Shown here: positions 56,001-62,060 of the stretch, piece by piece | How positions within the stretch are numbered: the first letter of the stretch is position 1 | Layout: each line of letters begins with the position of its first letter | NCBI GenBank assembly: GCA_034231615.1 | Contig: CM067298.1 | Location: forward strand, 57,812,883-57,876,882 | DNA from: Meghimatium bilineatum | Lineage: Eukaryota > Mollusca > Gastropoda > Stylommatophora > Philomycidae | Length of the DNA stretch: 64,000 bases | Direction of reading: 5' to 3' | Made by a program: the position numbers and the translations under genes | The notes under the pieces: generated by a model | What the model was told of the DNA's origin: nothing | What the model saw: only the letters and a program-made list of their open reading frames with translations | Databases searched by the model: none

Positions 56001-58660
56001 GTAGACGATCGTTCCCTGACAGCATTCTTTCTTCCGCTTGGCTCCGTGTGCGCCATTTGTCTCGCCTCGATACCTTGACTAACTCTCAGGGTTCTTCCTC
56101 CTCCTCTGATAGGGTTAAACTTGTTCTTACCTTTCATCCCCATAACTCTTCTGTTCGACGCATCATGCTCAAACATTATTCTCTTCTCCAGTCTGATCCT
56201 GACACCCGTGACGCTTTCCATGACTTACCTCTGGTGGCTTATAGGCGTGATAGAAATCTGAGGGACATCTTGGATCATAGCCATCTTAAGTCTTCTGTTC
56301 CTGACCATTTTGGCACTGTTCGTTGCTCACGTGTCCGTTGCTTTACATGTCCTTATGTGGTTCAGATGCGCTCCATTTCATTTCCCAAGGCCACTTTCTC
56401 CATCGATGAGGCCTTTACATGTGAATCCCGTAATGTCATTTACGTGATCATATGTAAACGCTGTGGCAAACAGTACATCGGGGAAACCGGCCTACGATTG
56501 AGCGATCGTTTTTGTAACCATCTTCATGCCATCAAGCACAGAACACCCACTCCTGTGGCCACACACTTCAACGGCGACGGTCAACATGGTGCTTTGGATA
56601 TTCAGGTCACCGCCATCAGATCTTGCACCACCGATGATAGATCTAGGTATGCTCTAGAAAATCGTCTCATTTTCGAGATGGGTACACTCAAGCCTTTTGG
56701 ACTCAATTTCGACCACTCTTATGTCTAGTACTGGTTTGGTGTGGTCTTTGTCTTTATTCTTTTTGTTCCGTCATTTACTCACCTTTTTGTTCGTTTCGTT
56801 TCCACATATATTTACGTTTTTATGTACTTTCTGACCTTCCGGCATATCATTTCCATATTTCCGTTGGACGTTGTGATAATTTTTCTATTCGTCGTCTTTT
56901 AATGTTTTGTTTGTGTCTTGATAAAGACCTTTTGGTTGAAACGTTGAATATGATTTGTGTGAATATGATTTGTGTATTGTAATTTTTATGATTTCTTATG
57001 TGATCATCATTGCCCATCATTACCCACTAGTGTTAGATATAGTCTATGGTGTCCCATTGAGACGATATATAAACCTGTGTTTTACGTAAGTCTAATTGTT
57101 ACGAAATTCAGGGAGAATTGACAAATCCAGCAAAATAACGTCACTTTCTATCTTTAACATAGACAGTCATAGTGGGGGAAAATTATAGAGCACAAAGACT
57201 AGTCCTATGTATCTTTATGTAACTTTGATGCGAAAAAAATTAAAAAACGCAAATATGAAAATAAAATAATACAGAGAATGGATGCTTAGATCCGCTTGAA
57301 ACTATAACAACGTGTTGGAGTGCTCTATAAAGAGTTCGACTATAATTTCAACTATCTATGAATAGCGGAAATCGTGCATCTATGATCAGTGGAGATCGTA
57401 CAACTATGAAAGGCAGAGATCTTATTTCTATGACCGGCAGAGATCGTGCAACTATGACCGGCGGTAATCATGCAATTATGACCGGCGGAGATCGAGTATC
57501 TATGACCGGCAGAGAACGTGCATCTATGAATAGCGGAGAATGTGCATCTATGAATAGCGGAGACTGTGCATCTATTATTGGCGGAGATCGTACAACTATG
57601 ACCCGTGGAGATTGTGCATCTATGACCGGAAGGGATCGTGCACCTATGACCCATGGAGACCATGACACCCTTGGCGACCTCCTCATTTGTCATTATCTCA
57701 AACCCTTGATCGTTTTTAATCACACAACAACCACTCCACGTCATCAACGTCGCATTCTGATGAACCCGCGATTTCCTTGGCATTATTCACAATTTCTTCA
57801 ACGGACAATTCCTGTTCTTGTACTTTAGGTAGTACAACTGTTGTTTGTTGTTGTTGTTACCCTTGCTTTTCTAGTTCAAGTTATTCTTTGGTGGATGTGC
57901 CGTTTATCCTGTTCTGTGATCGATTAAGTGTAAGGCTTTTAACTGTATTCAAGGAATCTGCAATCATGTAACAGCAGTCTTTCAAATTTATTTGTACGAC
58001 TCTAGAACTCTTTCTTCACTACTTTCTTCAGCCACTATCCGTTTACGGAACAATTAACGCATGTAATGTCGTTTGGTGCACTCAATAACACCCTGATCCA
58101 TGGGCTGTTTGCGTCTTGTACTAATTGCACTTAATCCAGCAATGAAATAAACTAACGCTAAACAACGAGACAGTAAACACAGTGCAAATTGAATAGAGCG
58201 AATAGTGCAAACTGAAATAGTGTCCGAATTAAACTGACAAAAAATGGCTTCTTTCACAGCAGAAGTTATTGTTTCGTTGCTATTGTAACTCCAGTTACGT
58301 GCATGTACATACTACCGTCCGCTAACGCTCTAAAATTATTTCACCAAAATTCGATTCGGATAATTGGAAATTCGGTTAATTGGAATTCAGATAATCGGAG
58401 TTCTGCTGTAATTCCTTATATTTCATTACAAAATCAAGATGAAACACTATTTCCTTGAAAATAGGAAACGGCTTTAACGCGGAGCATTATTATAATCGGG
58501 GGCGTGGAAACATGTATGTCGTGCAAAGTGGGCGGTACCCGAAAAAGTTTTGGAATCATTGGCATAAACTCACCTTCCCAGCAGCAAATCCACACATGCT
58601 GATCACAAACATAACATTGTAGATAGCAGAACCAACAACTGTGCTAAGTCCAACGTCATC
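35021..58660 (-). CDS. SLC24A3/4-like: K+-dependent Na+/Ca2+ exchanger (NCKX, SLC24A3/A4-like), eight 3' exons
   Basis: Spliced minus-strand gene. NCKX proteins are multi-pass plasma-membrane antiporters that export Ca2+ with K+ in exchange for Na+. The coding parts 58574-58660, 53042-53142, 49782-49954, 46266-46349, 43497-43721, 39089-39190, 36919-37050 and 35021-35220 join without a frame break into 367 codons plus TAA. In order they give the distal alpha-1 repeat, a WWPL-containing membrane segment, two further helices, a short acidic/serine loop, membrane helices, alpha-2 (PDSVMSLTF, SLPD, GSNVFD) and a conserved tail (NKWTLDKR, YELNVF). Splice phases match at every junction. Family members are about 500-650 residues, so roughly 150-250 N-terminal residues are missing and expected upstream of the window. 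Placement in the A3/A4 group rests on the short loop, the Ala before Ser in PDVVAS and the tail; paralogue assignment is by eye only. Confidence 0.93.
35221..36918. other. Last intron of the NCKX gene
   Basis: 1,698-base intron in the minus-strand gene. AT-rich, no recognised element inside it. Confidence 0.8.
36919..37050 (-). CDS. SLC24A3/4-like: NCKX exon: second half of alpha-2 repeat
   Basis: 132 bases, acceptor ATTATCCAAG and donor GTAATA. It opens GLADMAVSNAVGSNVFDILV, the most conserved block of the family, then CLGVPWFLQT and an extracellular-side stretch ending VYSQ. The Asn and Asp of GSNVFD correspond to NCKX2 Asn572 and Asp575; an Asp at the latter position is associated with K+ dependence, so a K+-dependent exchanger is predicted. 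GLAD replaces the usual GLGD. Confidence 0.97.
37370..37920 (-). mobile_element. LINE C-terminal relic inside an NCKX intron
   Basis: Minus strand reads LRWARHVCIPDQRIPKQLMY, KRLVGGKKKHFKYSKVSHK and, lower, FSVISAHTRKMQHHK. These align by eye with the family at 17.8-18.2 kb (IRWAGHLVRMPDHRLPK; GGQHKRYKDSLK; zinc-finger end). Same strand as the host gene. Confidence 0.75.
37921..39088. other. NCKX intron, upper half
   Basis: Rest of the 2,038-base intron between the two alpha-2 exons together with the LINE relic; the part above 39,088 is exon. No other feature supported. Confidence 0.5.
39089..39190 (-). CDS. SLC24A3/4-like: NCKX exon: first half of alpha-2 repeat
   Basis: 102 bases, acceptor TTGTTTCTGCAG and donor GTAAGT. 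Encodes IPDSVMSLTFVAFGVSLPDV and continues VASVLVIKDG. Aligned with NCKX2, the Asp of SLPD corresponds to the cation-binding Asp548 and the Ser of VVAS to Ser552; the residue at the Thr551 position is Ala, as in NCKX3/4. The usual GTS before the PD is GVS here, and AAG is AFG. The reading is clear on the sequence. Confidence 0.96.
41641..41760 (+). mobile_element. Diverged relative of the GAA-tailed SINE
   Basis: CATGCCGAATCGGATGTGCT, GGCGCATAACGGTGGCACAA, GACGGAAATCGCATGGATAT and GGAGCGAACG share order and words with 52,318-52,472, and the first third aligns with 49,515-49,565. Probably a sister subfamily. Confidence 0.5.
42095..42226. repeat. 130-bp direct repeat, left copy
   Basis: TTGTTACCTCTAATATTTTA, a CTGATATAATCTAATTGGAC block, CTGGTTGAAAGAGACGC, CCTCTCCAAAAGAGAG and a CATTAACTACCT end. 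Nearly repeated at 42,573-42,693. Confidence 0.9.
42271..42377. repeat. 21-bp minisatellite, five copies
   Basis: Five identical tandem units CTACCTAGCACTATAGAGTTT. The minus strand reads a repeated NSIVLGR heptapeptide in the family C frame, because 21 is divisible by three; this looks like expansion inside a dead repeat, not a protein. Confidence 0.97.
42378..42545 (-). repeat. Dispersed repeat, family C, copy 2
   Basis: Minus strand matches 14,808-15,025 (GGGGCATTAAAGCCTCTGAC, TTTCAACCTAAGAC, ATTATTGCCAAAGAAACTC). It lies between the two 130-bp direct repeats, with the 21-bp array at its end. Confidence 0.75.
42573..42693. repeat. 130-bp direct repeat, right copy
   Basis: GTGTTACCTCTAGTATTTTA, ATATAACTTAATTGGACTTC, CTGGTTAAAAGGGCCCGCCT, CAAAAGAGAGGTATTCATTA: second copy of the unit at 42,095. 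Confidence 0.9.
42980..43400 (-). mobile_element. Penelope-like element 3' coding relic (GIY-YIG region)
   Basis: Minus strand contains CKCCAMTYIGEIGKRLA near 43,010-43,065, the QYIGETGxR part of a GIY-YIG nuclease domain, preceded by decayed sequence including YSGDSTRGKTQNIYMFCNK. Located in an NCKX intron on the same strand. Confidence 0.68.
43497..43721 (-). CDS. SLC24A3/4-like: NCKX exon: end of loop and two membrane helices
   Basis: 225 bases, acceptor TTTGTTATAG and donor GTAAGT. The peptide runs EIHKTVPDESVWHKPSSRW at the end of the loop, then the helix FALWVIALPIIFLLYITIPDC, a basic link (RLDRFRKWFW) and a second helix ending VWMITII. The pattern of IPDCR followed by a basic stretch and FWVTF is what NCKX proteins show just before alpha-2. 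The exon length is also a multiple of three. Confidence 0.95.
44785..45000. repeat. 17-bp minisatellite, about 12-13 copies
   Basis: Tandem ATGTATGAATAGTCTCT units, mostly identical, with two shortened or altered units near 44,900-44,935. Within an NCKX intron. Confidence 0.97.
45383..45480 (-). mobile_element. tRNA-derived SINE family A fragment
   Basis: Minus strand: GGTTAAATTCAGCCGCAGAC, then a TCAGAAAGCAATGGCAGATTAC body end, matching the other copies in order. Confidence 0.55.
45762..46136. mobile_element. MITE with AGGGACTGTCC inverted ends
   Basis: AGGGACTGTCCATAAATTACGTC at the left (first 11 bases exact) and GGACAGTCCCT at the right form terminal inverted repeats; a G-rich run near 46,073-46,082 lies just inside. 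No transposase. A target duplication is not evident. Confidence 0.65.
46266..46349 (-). CDS. SLC24A3/4-like: NCKX exon: cytosolic loop
   Basis: 84 bases with acceptor TTCTATCAG and donor GTACGT. It encodes about 28 loop residues rich in Thr and Ser (PTETTLVLPKHSHTG, then SVDSIDSTT). The sequence has no family signature of its own. It is supported by consensus splice sites, correct phase on both sides and its place between two well-supported exons. The loop is the least conserved part of the family and the usual site of phosphorylation and alternative splicing; skipping this exon would keep the frame because 84 is divisible by three. Confidence 0.82.
47220..47500 (+). mobile_element. LINE C-terminal relic
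   Basis: Translation contains IERQQVKYFGHLMRMKPNQ and, after it, SGHKAKGRPRNGW: the YxGHLxRM and GRPRxxW blocks following RT in RTE/CR1-like LINEs. Stops follow. Confidence 0.75.
48440..48720 (+). mobile_element. Penelope-like 3' tail
   Basis: Resembles the non-coding tail of the intact element at 56,730-56,960: T-rich sequence leading to CTGATAAAGTTATTTTGGTT and GAAACATCA (compare TTGATAAAGACCTTTTGGTT and GAAACGTTG at 56,917-56,946). Confidence 0.6.
49511..49673 (+). mobile_element. GAA-tailed SINE-like repeat, copy 5
   Basis: TGTACCGCCGAATACTGATG, CATTGGCGCAAATAAAACAG, TCTCTGGACTACATGCTGCT, CTGCTACAAGAGAGATCCAA and the tail GCTGAAGAAGAAGG. The most complete plus-strand copy. Confidence 0.82.
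49782..49954 (-). CDS. SLC24A3/4-like: NCKX exon: membrane helix and start of cytosolic loop
   Basis: 173 bases, completing the split Trp codon, then 57 codons and one base. Acceptor ATTATACAG; donor GTTAGT, a slightly weak but acceptable form. The peptide reads YESIIFLAVYALYILFMFFN, then QKLER: a membrane helix leading into the large cytosolic loop. The loop begins with a Cys pair (MFWCCPKEA), a place where NCKX proteins are often lipid-modified or bound by partners; that role is inference here. An alternative continuation would meet TAG two codons after the donor. Confidence 0.93.
50100..50930 (+). mobile_element. Tc1/mariner-like transposon relic
   Basis: A short frame at 50,581-50,778 reads HLITDQRYIIIGRLQTGQSQ, then a second helix region NVIKSTISRMWRQFKQ: the paired helix-turn-helix DNA-binding domain of Tc1-type transposases (QRxxxIGxLxxGxSQ...xxSxxTVSRxWxxF). 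Decayed sequence follows (NVVRQRATRPPYIQ). The left end near 50,101 (TACTGCTCAAATAAAAGGAA) could be an inverted terminal repeat, but no partner was found. A MITE is inserted in it. Confidence 0.7.
50255..50407. mobile_element. 153-bp MITE with perfect 8-bp target duplication
   Basis: Ends CAGTGGCGTAGCGAGG and, inverted, CAGTGGCGTAGCGTGG. CTGAATTG stands directly outside both ends (50,247-50,254 and 50,408-50,415). The size and 8-bp duplication fit a hAT-type MITE. The interior has a G-run and a matching C-rich stretch, so it folds into a hairpin. Confidence 0.93.
51620..52180. repeat. 108-bp tandem repeat, relatively GC-rich
   Basis: Units anchored by CCCAACTCT at 51,625, 51,733, 51,869 and about 52,076; spacing 108, then 136 (one unit plus an internal duplication of about 29 bases, GCTCAGGCACAAAAAGGACA), then a longer gap. 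Each unit carries CGGAAATATNCTTGC, GAGAAAGGGTTCAGTACC and GGGCTCAGGCAC. Overlapping frames arise from the repetition; no protein family recognised. Confidence 0.85.
52318..52472 (+). mobile_element. Diverged relative of the GAA-tailed SINE
   Basis: ACGGATGTGCTGAACCTCGG, CAGCACAACGTACTCCCCGG, CGGAAACCACACGATATATT and GAGCGAACCCTGAAGAAGAA. Shares the GAAGAAG tail and several words with 41,641-41,760. Confidence 0.55.
52540..52963 (+). mobile_element. RTE-like LINE C-terminal relic
   Basis: Across several frames: a YGCETW-like block near 52,578, KSKLAYFGHIKRHTGLE-type sequence at 52,744-52,790 and GKRVRGRPR near 52,818-52,850, ending LAQNRDA-like at 52,895-52,922. Abuts the (GA)n tract beside an NCKX exon. 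Confidence 0.75.
52964..52999. repeat. (GA)n microsatellite next to an NCKX splice donor
   Basis: About 17 GA units. In the gene's sense strand this is a (TC)n tract beginning about 37 bases downstream of the donor at 53,036-53,041. Confidence 0.95.
53042..53142 (-). CDS. SLC24A3/4-like: NCKX exon: WWPL membrane segment
   Basis: 101 bases: 33 codons plus two bases of a split Trp codon. Acceptor TTTTCTCAG and donor GTAAGT. The peptide starts VVQLCWWPLTRD, the family signature that follows alpha-1, and continues as a hydrophobic helix to ADEVIT. A (TC)n run, read in the sense direction, starts about 37 bases after the donor. A LINE 3' relic lies immediately beyond it. Confidence 0.94.
53166..53316. 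repeat. 53-bp tandem repeat, three copies
   Basis: Units starting TTTGATGCTTAACTTTTACA at 53,168, 53,221 and 53,274, nearly identical. In an NCKX intron close to the WWPL exon acceptor. Confidence 0.95.
53907..57098 (+). mobile_element. Penelope-like retroelement with 13-bp target duplication
   Basis: TTACGAAATTCAG occurs at 53,894-53,906 and again at 57,099-57,111, bracketing a 3,192-base unit with one long ORF and a T-rich 3' tail. The ORF start lies only five bases inside the left edge, which suggests 5' truncation. Inserted in the largest visible NCKX intron, opposite in orientation to the gene. Long intact frame and exact repeat imply a young insertion. Confidence 0.85.
53912..56728 (+). 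CDS. Penelope-like reverse transcriptase with GIY-YIG endonuclease
   Basis: 938 codons without a stop. It would copy RNA at a nick made by its own nuclease in the nucleus. Domains: N-terminal region with FLVTCDRRHVIPKGF (about 49-63); RT entry IKPADKGGAVVV (336-347); MLPKIHKASNPGRPIVS (416-432); motif A FLLDVCSLYTSIPH (484-497); motif B GVAMGTKMGPSYA (546-558); motif C RYIDDG (583-588); NFLDI and YYKPTD blocks (625-648); a CxxxxCxxC cluster (805-813); GIY-YIG domain with VIYVI (842-846), QYIGETGLR (854-862) and a downstream ALENR Glu near 916. All key acidic residues are present. The first Met is simply the first in frame; full-length relatives may begin earlier. Confidence 0.95.
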   Translation: MHSVQHFVNCVRYYAIVSFSLLPHDIRYTATELALVTFKKTKFFCHRHFLVTCDRRHVIPKGFSSKFHPSAGFLYPREQRSLQRIDDKCAFQRMRIISSNHTHLLSDLDSSKVLLLKRLQFLTYNNILLYSLLRGIIHVLNGQLYQFMCTHHNNKLNSLQSTSHVVFPRSSPAVASSLLPRFTNLSDIPTSHLTTNAAVHLPGHSNAPVVRIPPDLSLSDSEISVLSKGLKFVPLRPTCDQYSLLQDIHRYHRRLRLHYHFFGKVSSCTDDLFSRYEQKKYPWTPKPGASQALDLYIKNTLHDIKSLHHNRIRRSNITPEESRALAHLRRRDDIVIKPADKGGAVVVWRKDLYLQEGHQQLSNPSFYTARTSDTTVTNQKVVNNTVKTLILNNDLPTTAKYLCIDQSCLGKPVFYMLPKIHKASNPGRPIVSACSCPTERISDFLDSIFQPLVEQLPSFLKDTKHALTIFSTVQLSSDRTYRLFLLDVCSLYTSIPHADGLRALQFFLDKSPHPSVSTSTLIRLAELVLTLNSFEFDGHFFDQISGVAMGTKMGPSYACLFMGHLEHLVWSTYDGPFPSLFHRYIDDGIGITDMSEVELSRFINFIGSFNPAIQFTSNISTTSVNFLDIIVTIHPPYLSTSVYYKPTDAHGFLLYTSSHPPACRYSLPYSQLLRLRRLCSDYDDFLDKSSEMIEFFRRRSFPDSILSSAWLRVRHLSRLDTLTNSQGSSSSSDRVKLVLTFHPHNSSVRRIMLKHYSLLQSDPDTRDAFHDLPLVAYRRDRNLRDILDHSHLKSSVPDHFGTVRCSRVRCFTCPYVVQMRSISFPKATFSIDEAFTCESRNVIYVIICKRCGKQYIGETGLRLSDRFCNHLHAIKHRTPTPVATHFNGDGQHGALDIQVTAIRSCTTDDRSRYALENRLIFEMGTLKPFGLNFDHSYV
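57112..57351. other. No feature recognised
   Basis: Short AT-rich interval between the Penelope element and the 24-bp repeat. Confidence 0.5.
57352..57665. repeat. 24-bp coding minisatellite, about 13 copies
   Basis: Imperfect 24-base units of the form CTATGACCGGCGGAGATCGTGCA plus one base. Because 24 is divisible by three, the plus strand reads an eight-residue repeat (M-T-G-G-D-R-A-S and variants) from 57,358 to the stop at 57,828, and the minus strand is open as well (G-H-R-C-T-I-S-A type). The minus frame continues in phase from the Tigger remnant next door. Confidence 0.93.
57666..58408 (-). pseudogene. Tigger/pogo transposase remnant with one terminal repeat
   Basis: Minus strand: the outer end CAGCAGAACTCCGATTATCT, then CCAATTAACCGAA, resembles Tigger termini, with TA at 58,409-58,410 as the expected target. 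Then PMDQGVIECTKRHYMR near 58,070-58,115 (family PMDQGVIxxxKxxYR), DSLNTVKSLTL near 57,925-57,955, VEEIVNNAKEI near 57,785-57,810 and a GFEIMTNEEV tail near 57,690. The catalytic N-terminal two-thirds is absent, so an internal deletion joined the terminus to the 3' coding end. The second terminus was not found. Confidence 0.85.
58574..58660 (-). CDS. SLC24A3/4-like: NCKX exon: second half of alpha-1 repeat
   Basis: 29 complete codons (phase 0 at both ends), bounded on the minus strand by TTTTAG acceptor and GTGAGT donor. The peptide begins DDVGLSTVVGSAIYN and ends MCGFAAGK, matching the GDxGxxTxxGSAxxN part of the NCKX alpha-1 repeat that lines the ion path. The catalytic Ser and Glu of the first half of alpha-1 (the GGSAPE-type motif) must be in an earlier exon, which I do not see in 58,661-64,000. 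This is the first exon of the gene visible in the window. Confidence 0.93.
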
Positions 58661-59418
58661 CTAAAAGAAACAACATATGATATGATTATTGATATAGTTT
58701 GACAACTGAATAAAGAATAAGAAAGGAAGTTATAAGTGTGGTTAAGAAAATACATTTAGGTGGGACCTATATTCGCTCATGATCATAGAGAAAAAGTAGG
58801 GTTGGAGAAGAAGAAACAGTGTATGAAAAAATGAGTCCGAAAATAAATATTTTGACGTCTGCATCATTTCTAAGATGATGTTTCCAGAGTGTTTCAGGGA
58901 TAGTACAAGCACGCTAGAAATAGTATATGCCTATAATATGCTGCATATTCATATACGCCTACTTATAATATGGACATAGAGGCTGAGATAACACAGGTTT
59001 TTTTTAAACTATTAATAGCAGTTGTTTTAAAAGTATACACGCCGATTCTATACACTTATTTCGTTACATATTTCCCTTCATATTCTGTATCATTTCAACC
59101 AATGTTTAACTATATAATGCAAATCTCCGCTGTGATACATGATGCCACGATTAACAGTAGAGAAAAAAAATCCCTAGACAATCATAAAATTAAACTTCGA
59201 ACTTTACAACTTTCTTCTTCATCACTTTCCCAGTTTAACATGTTTACACAGCAAGACTTCTCGATAAACGCTGATGTATGTGATAGCTTATGGCTTACAT
59301 ACAGCCTTCTGTGGATATCTGTTTCTGTGGACCAGTGATCCACACTCAACTAGTTTAGTATACTACTGTCGAAGGTCACGGGTCTGCGGTTTATGCTACC
59401 TGCTCACATAAACACAGA
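58661..59418. other. Upstream intron of NCKX, no exon recognised
   Basis: The gene must continue upstream. A 122-codon plus-strand frame (58,970-59,338) has no family resemblance and is treated as chance. Confidence 0.5.
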
Positions 59419-59419
59419 G

Positions 59420-59760
59420 GTGATGGAACCAGTCAGTCTAAGCGGGTCTAAGTCTTGCCCTGATGAGGGAGATATCTTGCCCAACTGTCGAGATAGTTGT
59501 AATTGTCTTTTGTGTGGTCGACTTTTCTAATAGCTTTGATCAGGGTCCTTTTTTCCTGATAGATAATTTCTTGGTCGTTCTTTTCCTGTATTACTCCATC
59601 TTTTGCTAGCATATTTGTCGTTTCATTTCTTGGTATATGCCACAGTGGGATGTATCTACTGTAGCACTACCCTTCTTTGAATGCTCACCTTGCATGGCTT
59701 CTTTCAGCTCAGACAGTAATCGCTTTCAAGGACTTGTAGGTCATTTGACATCAGAAAGAA
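59420..59760 (-). mobile_element. LINE RNase H relic
   Basis: Minus strand LWHIPRNETTNMLAKDGV near 59,595-59,650 and QEKRTLIKAIRKVDHTK near 59,515-59,565 correspond to IPSHCGKPGNEKADQLAKEG and HQKKQMIKSIRKPQTP of the element at 26.7-27.0 kb. The catalytic His and Asp are lost. Confidence 0.65.
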
Positions 59761-60018
59761 ATACCACCTGTTGACATTGGCTTGTGTGTTTTATTATTTT
59801 TGCAGCATTGCTTCCGGCAGAGTAGTTCGAGCAGAAAATTTCAGTTAGTGAGCATGTGAAATCCATTTCGTTTTCTGGATATTTTTATGTACACTCAAGT
59901 GTTAAAATAATTTCAGATTAAATTGTAGAAGGCCATATCAATTTAGGCATATAACTGGCACTGAAAGCGTCAGAAAATTTACGATTCTCGTAAAGTTCAT
60001 GAATTTGCATTTGTTACA

Positions 60019-60020
<2 letters not shown>

Positions 60021-60075
<55 letters not shown>
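60021..60075. repeat. (AAT)n microsatellite
   Basis: About 18 trinucleotide units; a minus-strand frame across it reads poly-Ile and is not a gene. Confidence 0.97.
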
Positions 60076-60076
<1 letters not shown>

Positions 60077-60899
60077 GGAAATTGAGGGAGGGGAACGAGC
60101 ACGTATTGAGAACACATAAAATAAATTATTTGTACGATATAAGAAACATAGTCTAATAGCCTAGAAGAAATTTGCGATAGTTGTTTTATCTCGCTTTCAA
60201 TACTTTCAAAACCATAATAAGTTAAAATATTCAGCCATCTCAGAGGATGATGAAACATATCAGACGGGTGTTGCTGTATCTCTCTGGATCAATCAAGAGT
60301 CTGGTGTGTGTGTGTGCAGAGATGAGTAAAGTGTCAAACTTTCGCATGAATTCACTCCAACAGTTAGAACACGTAAAATTTGATACACATGGCTCTTATT
60401 TGTTATGATCTATTAGAAAGAAGTTTTATGTAACTCTGCAATCCTATGTTTATGAACTTAATATACATCACTGTTTTGGGGTGTGTTTTTAGTAGGCATG
60501 CTCACATTTCCCTTCTGAATTGGATCTGTATTGCTTCCTGGTATATTGGTTCTAGTAAAGGCTTGATATCAAGTTTCTTGCTACTTTATTCTAAGAAATC
60601 TGCAGAAACTACATCTGCCGAAGTGATTTACCACTCATGTATACTGTACATGGTTCACGTCTCACTGGCATAACTAGTGAGCTTATTGGTTAGATAAGAC
60701 TTCTAATTTTGTGGAGAAGATGATGCCATTCCTCTACTGCACATTGTCACATTCTATCGAATGCAACAATCGCCTTAGATCAAGAACAGCCAAATTACGA
60801 CACGGGCTAAATCCGACCAGACACATTAGTTTTACGGGTCCTCTAGGCTGACATAAAAGCACTAAAATGTATTTGCTAAGCTAAAAAGACAATACTGTG
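60076..60899. other. No gene recognised
   Basis: Possible further decayed LINE sequence above 60,700; nothing else. Confidence 0.4.
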
Positions 60900-61260
60900 A
60901 CTCGAAGGGACTAAAAATAAGTCTTTTGGCTCTAACCCACATGAATAAAGATCAATCCGGCCCTTTGACCCAAACACGTTGCCCTCCAAGTTCTGTCTTA
61001 TAAATCCTGTGGGTGAACGCTGTATCAACACATTCCGCTCTGGAGAGAGCACCAAGGTAGTTGAATAAGTTAACCGGTGGGAGAGAGTTGTTATTGAATT
61101 TAACGTATGGGTCGTGGTGCTGCCCTCAGTAGCAAGCTAAAACATTTCCTCAGTTTTCTTAGTATTGATGTGGAGACAGAACGCACCAAATTGTAGAAAC
61201 AAGCTTATTCTGGTTTTCAGGATTCAGTTCTACTGCACACATAGACTCTCTATAATTGAT
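60900..61260 (-). mobile_element. LINE RT relic, same family as 17 kb
   Basis: Minus strand HINTKKTEEMF near 61,140-61,175 and LPPVNLFNYLGALSRAECVD near 61,030-61,085 parallel SINTEKT...MLQP and LKVVNIFTYLGSTLS at 17,350-17,480. Stops interrupt it. Confidence 0.68.
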
Positions 61261-61880
61261 AAAGTTGGCAATATTTCTAGTCTAATGTCTTTAACGAGCG
61301 AATTTTGGTTCTATTGATCCACATATGTCGGTCAGCATAGGGCTATAAGATAATTAATTAGCGCTCCAAGACTAACGTGGTCGCCTTTGTTGTCTTGAAT
61401 CTTTTCTACCATGTCGAGATGTCTATTGTTTTGTATTTTGTTTTGCAAATTGATATGCTATATGCTCTTACTGGTAGTTGGATGGGTACAGGTTAAGCAA
61501 ATGTGGTCTCATCACGAGATAAATCCAACTTTTATATATTTTAAATATACGCGCAGTTTCATTCAGATTTCGCGACCTAATTGACCTCGTATTAAAAAGT
61601 CTCCATATACTGTTCCAATTGACTGCCTGCCAATTGCTATTGGCCATCTTATGCTAAACTGTATAGTTTCTGTATGTTGGTTAGCCCAATGGACAATTCA
61701 CATGGTATTTATTTACATGTTAGTATTTCTGCCTGTTTCTGAGTCTGACTGTCTTGAGACCGATTAAACCATAAGCCTAGTGTATATTTTAAATCTCATT
61801 TTTTTTATTTAACATCTTATCATTCACCCCATCAGCTTATCTGTTTATCGTGTGAGATGTATCCTTCCACTCTATTTGTC
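61261..61880. other. No gene recognised
   Basis: Possibly more of the decayed LINE just below it on the map; no motif strong enough to call. Confidence 0.4.
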
Positions 61881-62060
61881 TCAATCACTTCTCCCATGAT
61901 CAACTTAAGTTGCATGAATCTTTTCATTGCTCTTGTGCTCTTCCTTGTCATTTACGTGTGTTTCTATGTACAGTTTGTTCACTATTTTTCGCCCTTGTGA
62001 AGGCCTTTTAGTCGAAAAAAGCCGTCTGTTTACTTCTTTCTATTTACCTCAAATTGTGTC
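61881..62060 (+). mobile_element. Possible Penelope-like 3' tail
   Basis: T-rich sequence leading to CCCTTGTGAAGGCCTTTTAG, then TCGAAAAAAGCC, comparable with the tails at 48.67 and 56.92 kb. Weak on its own. Confidence 0.4.

Noticed and set aside
54446-56221. Several minus-strand and second-frame open readings of 80-180 codons
   Set aside because: They are shadows of the 938-codon Penelope frame.
58970-59338. 122-codon plus-strand open frame
   Set aside because: No signal peptide logic, domain or repeat similarity; AT-rich composition makes such frames likely by chance.
59469-59500. CTGATGAGGGAG as a hammerhead core
   Set aside because: No GAAAC partner or flanking helices nearby; it lies in an RNase H relic.
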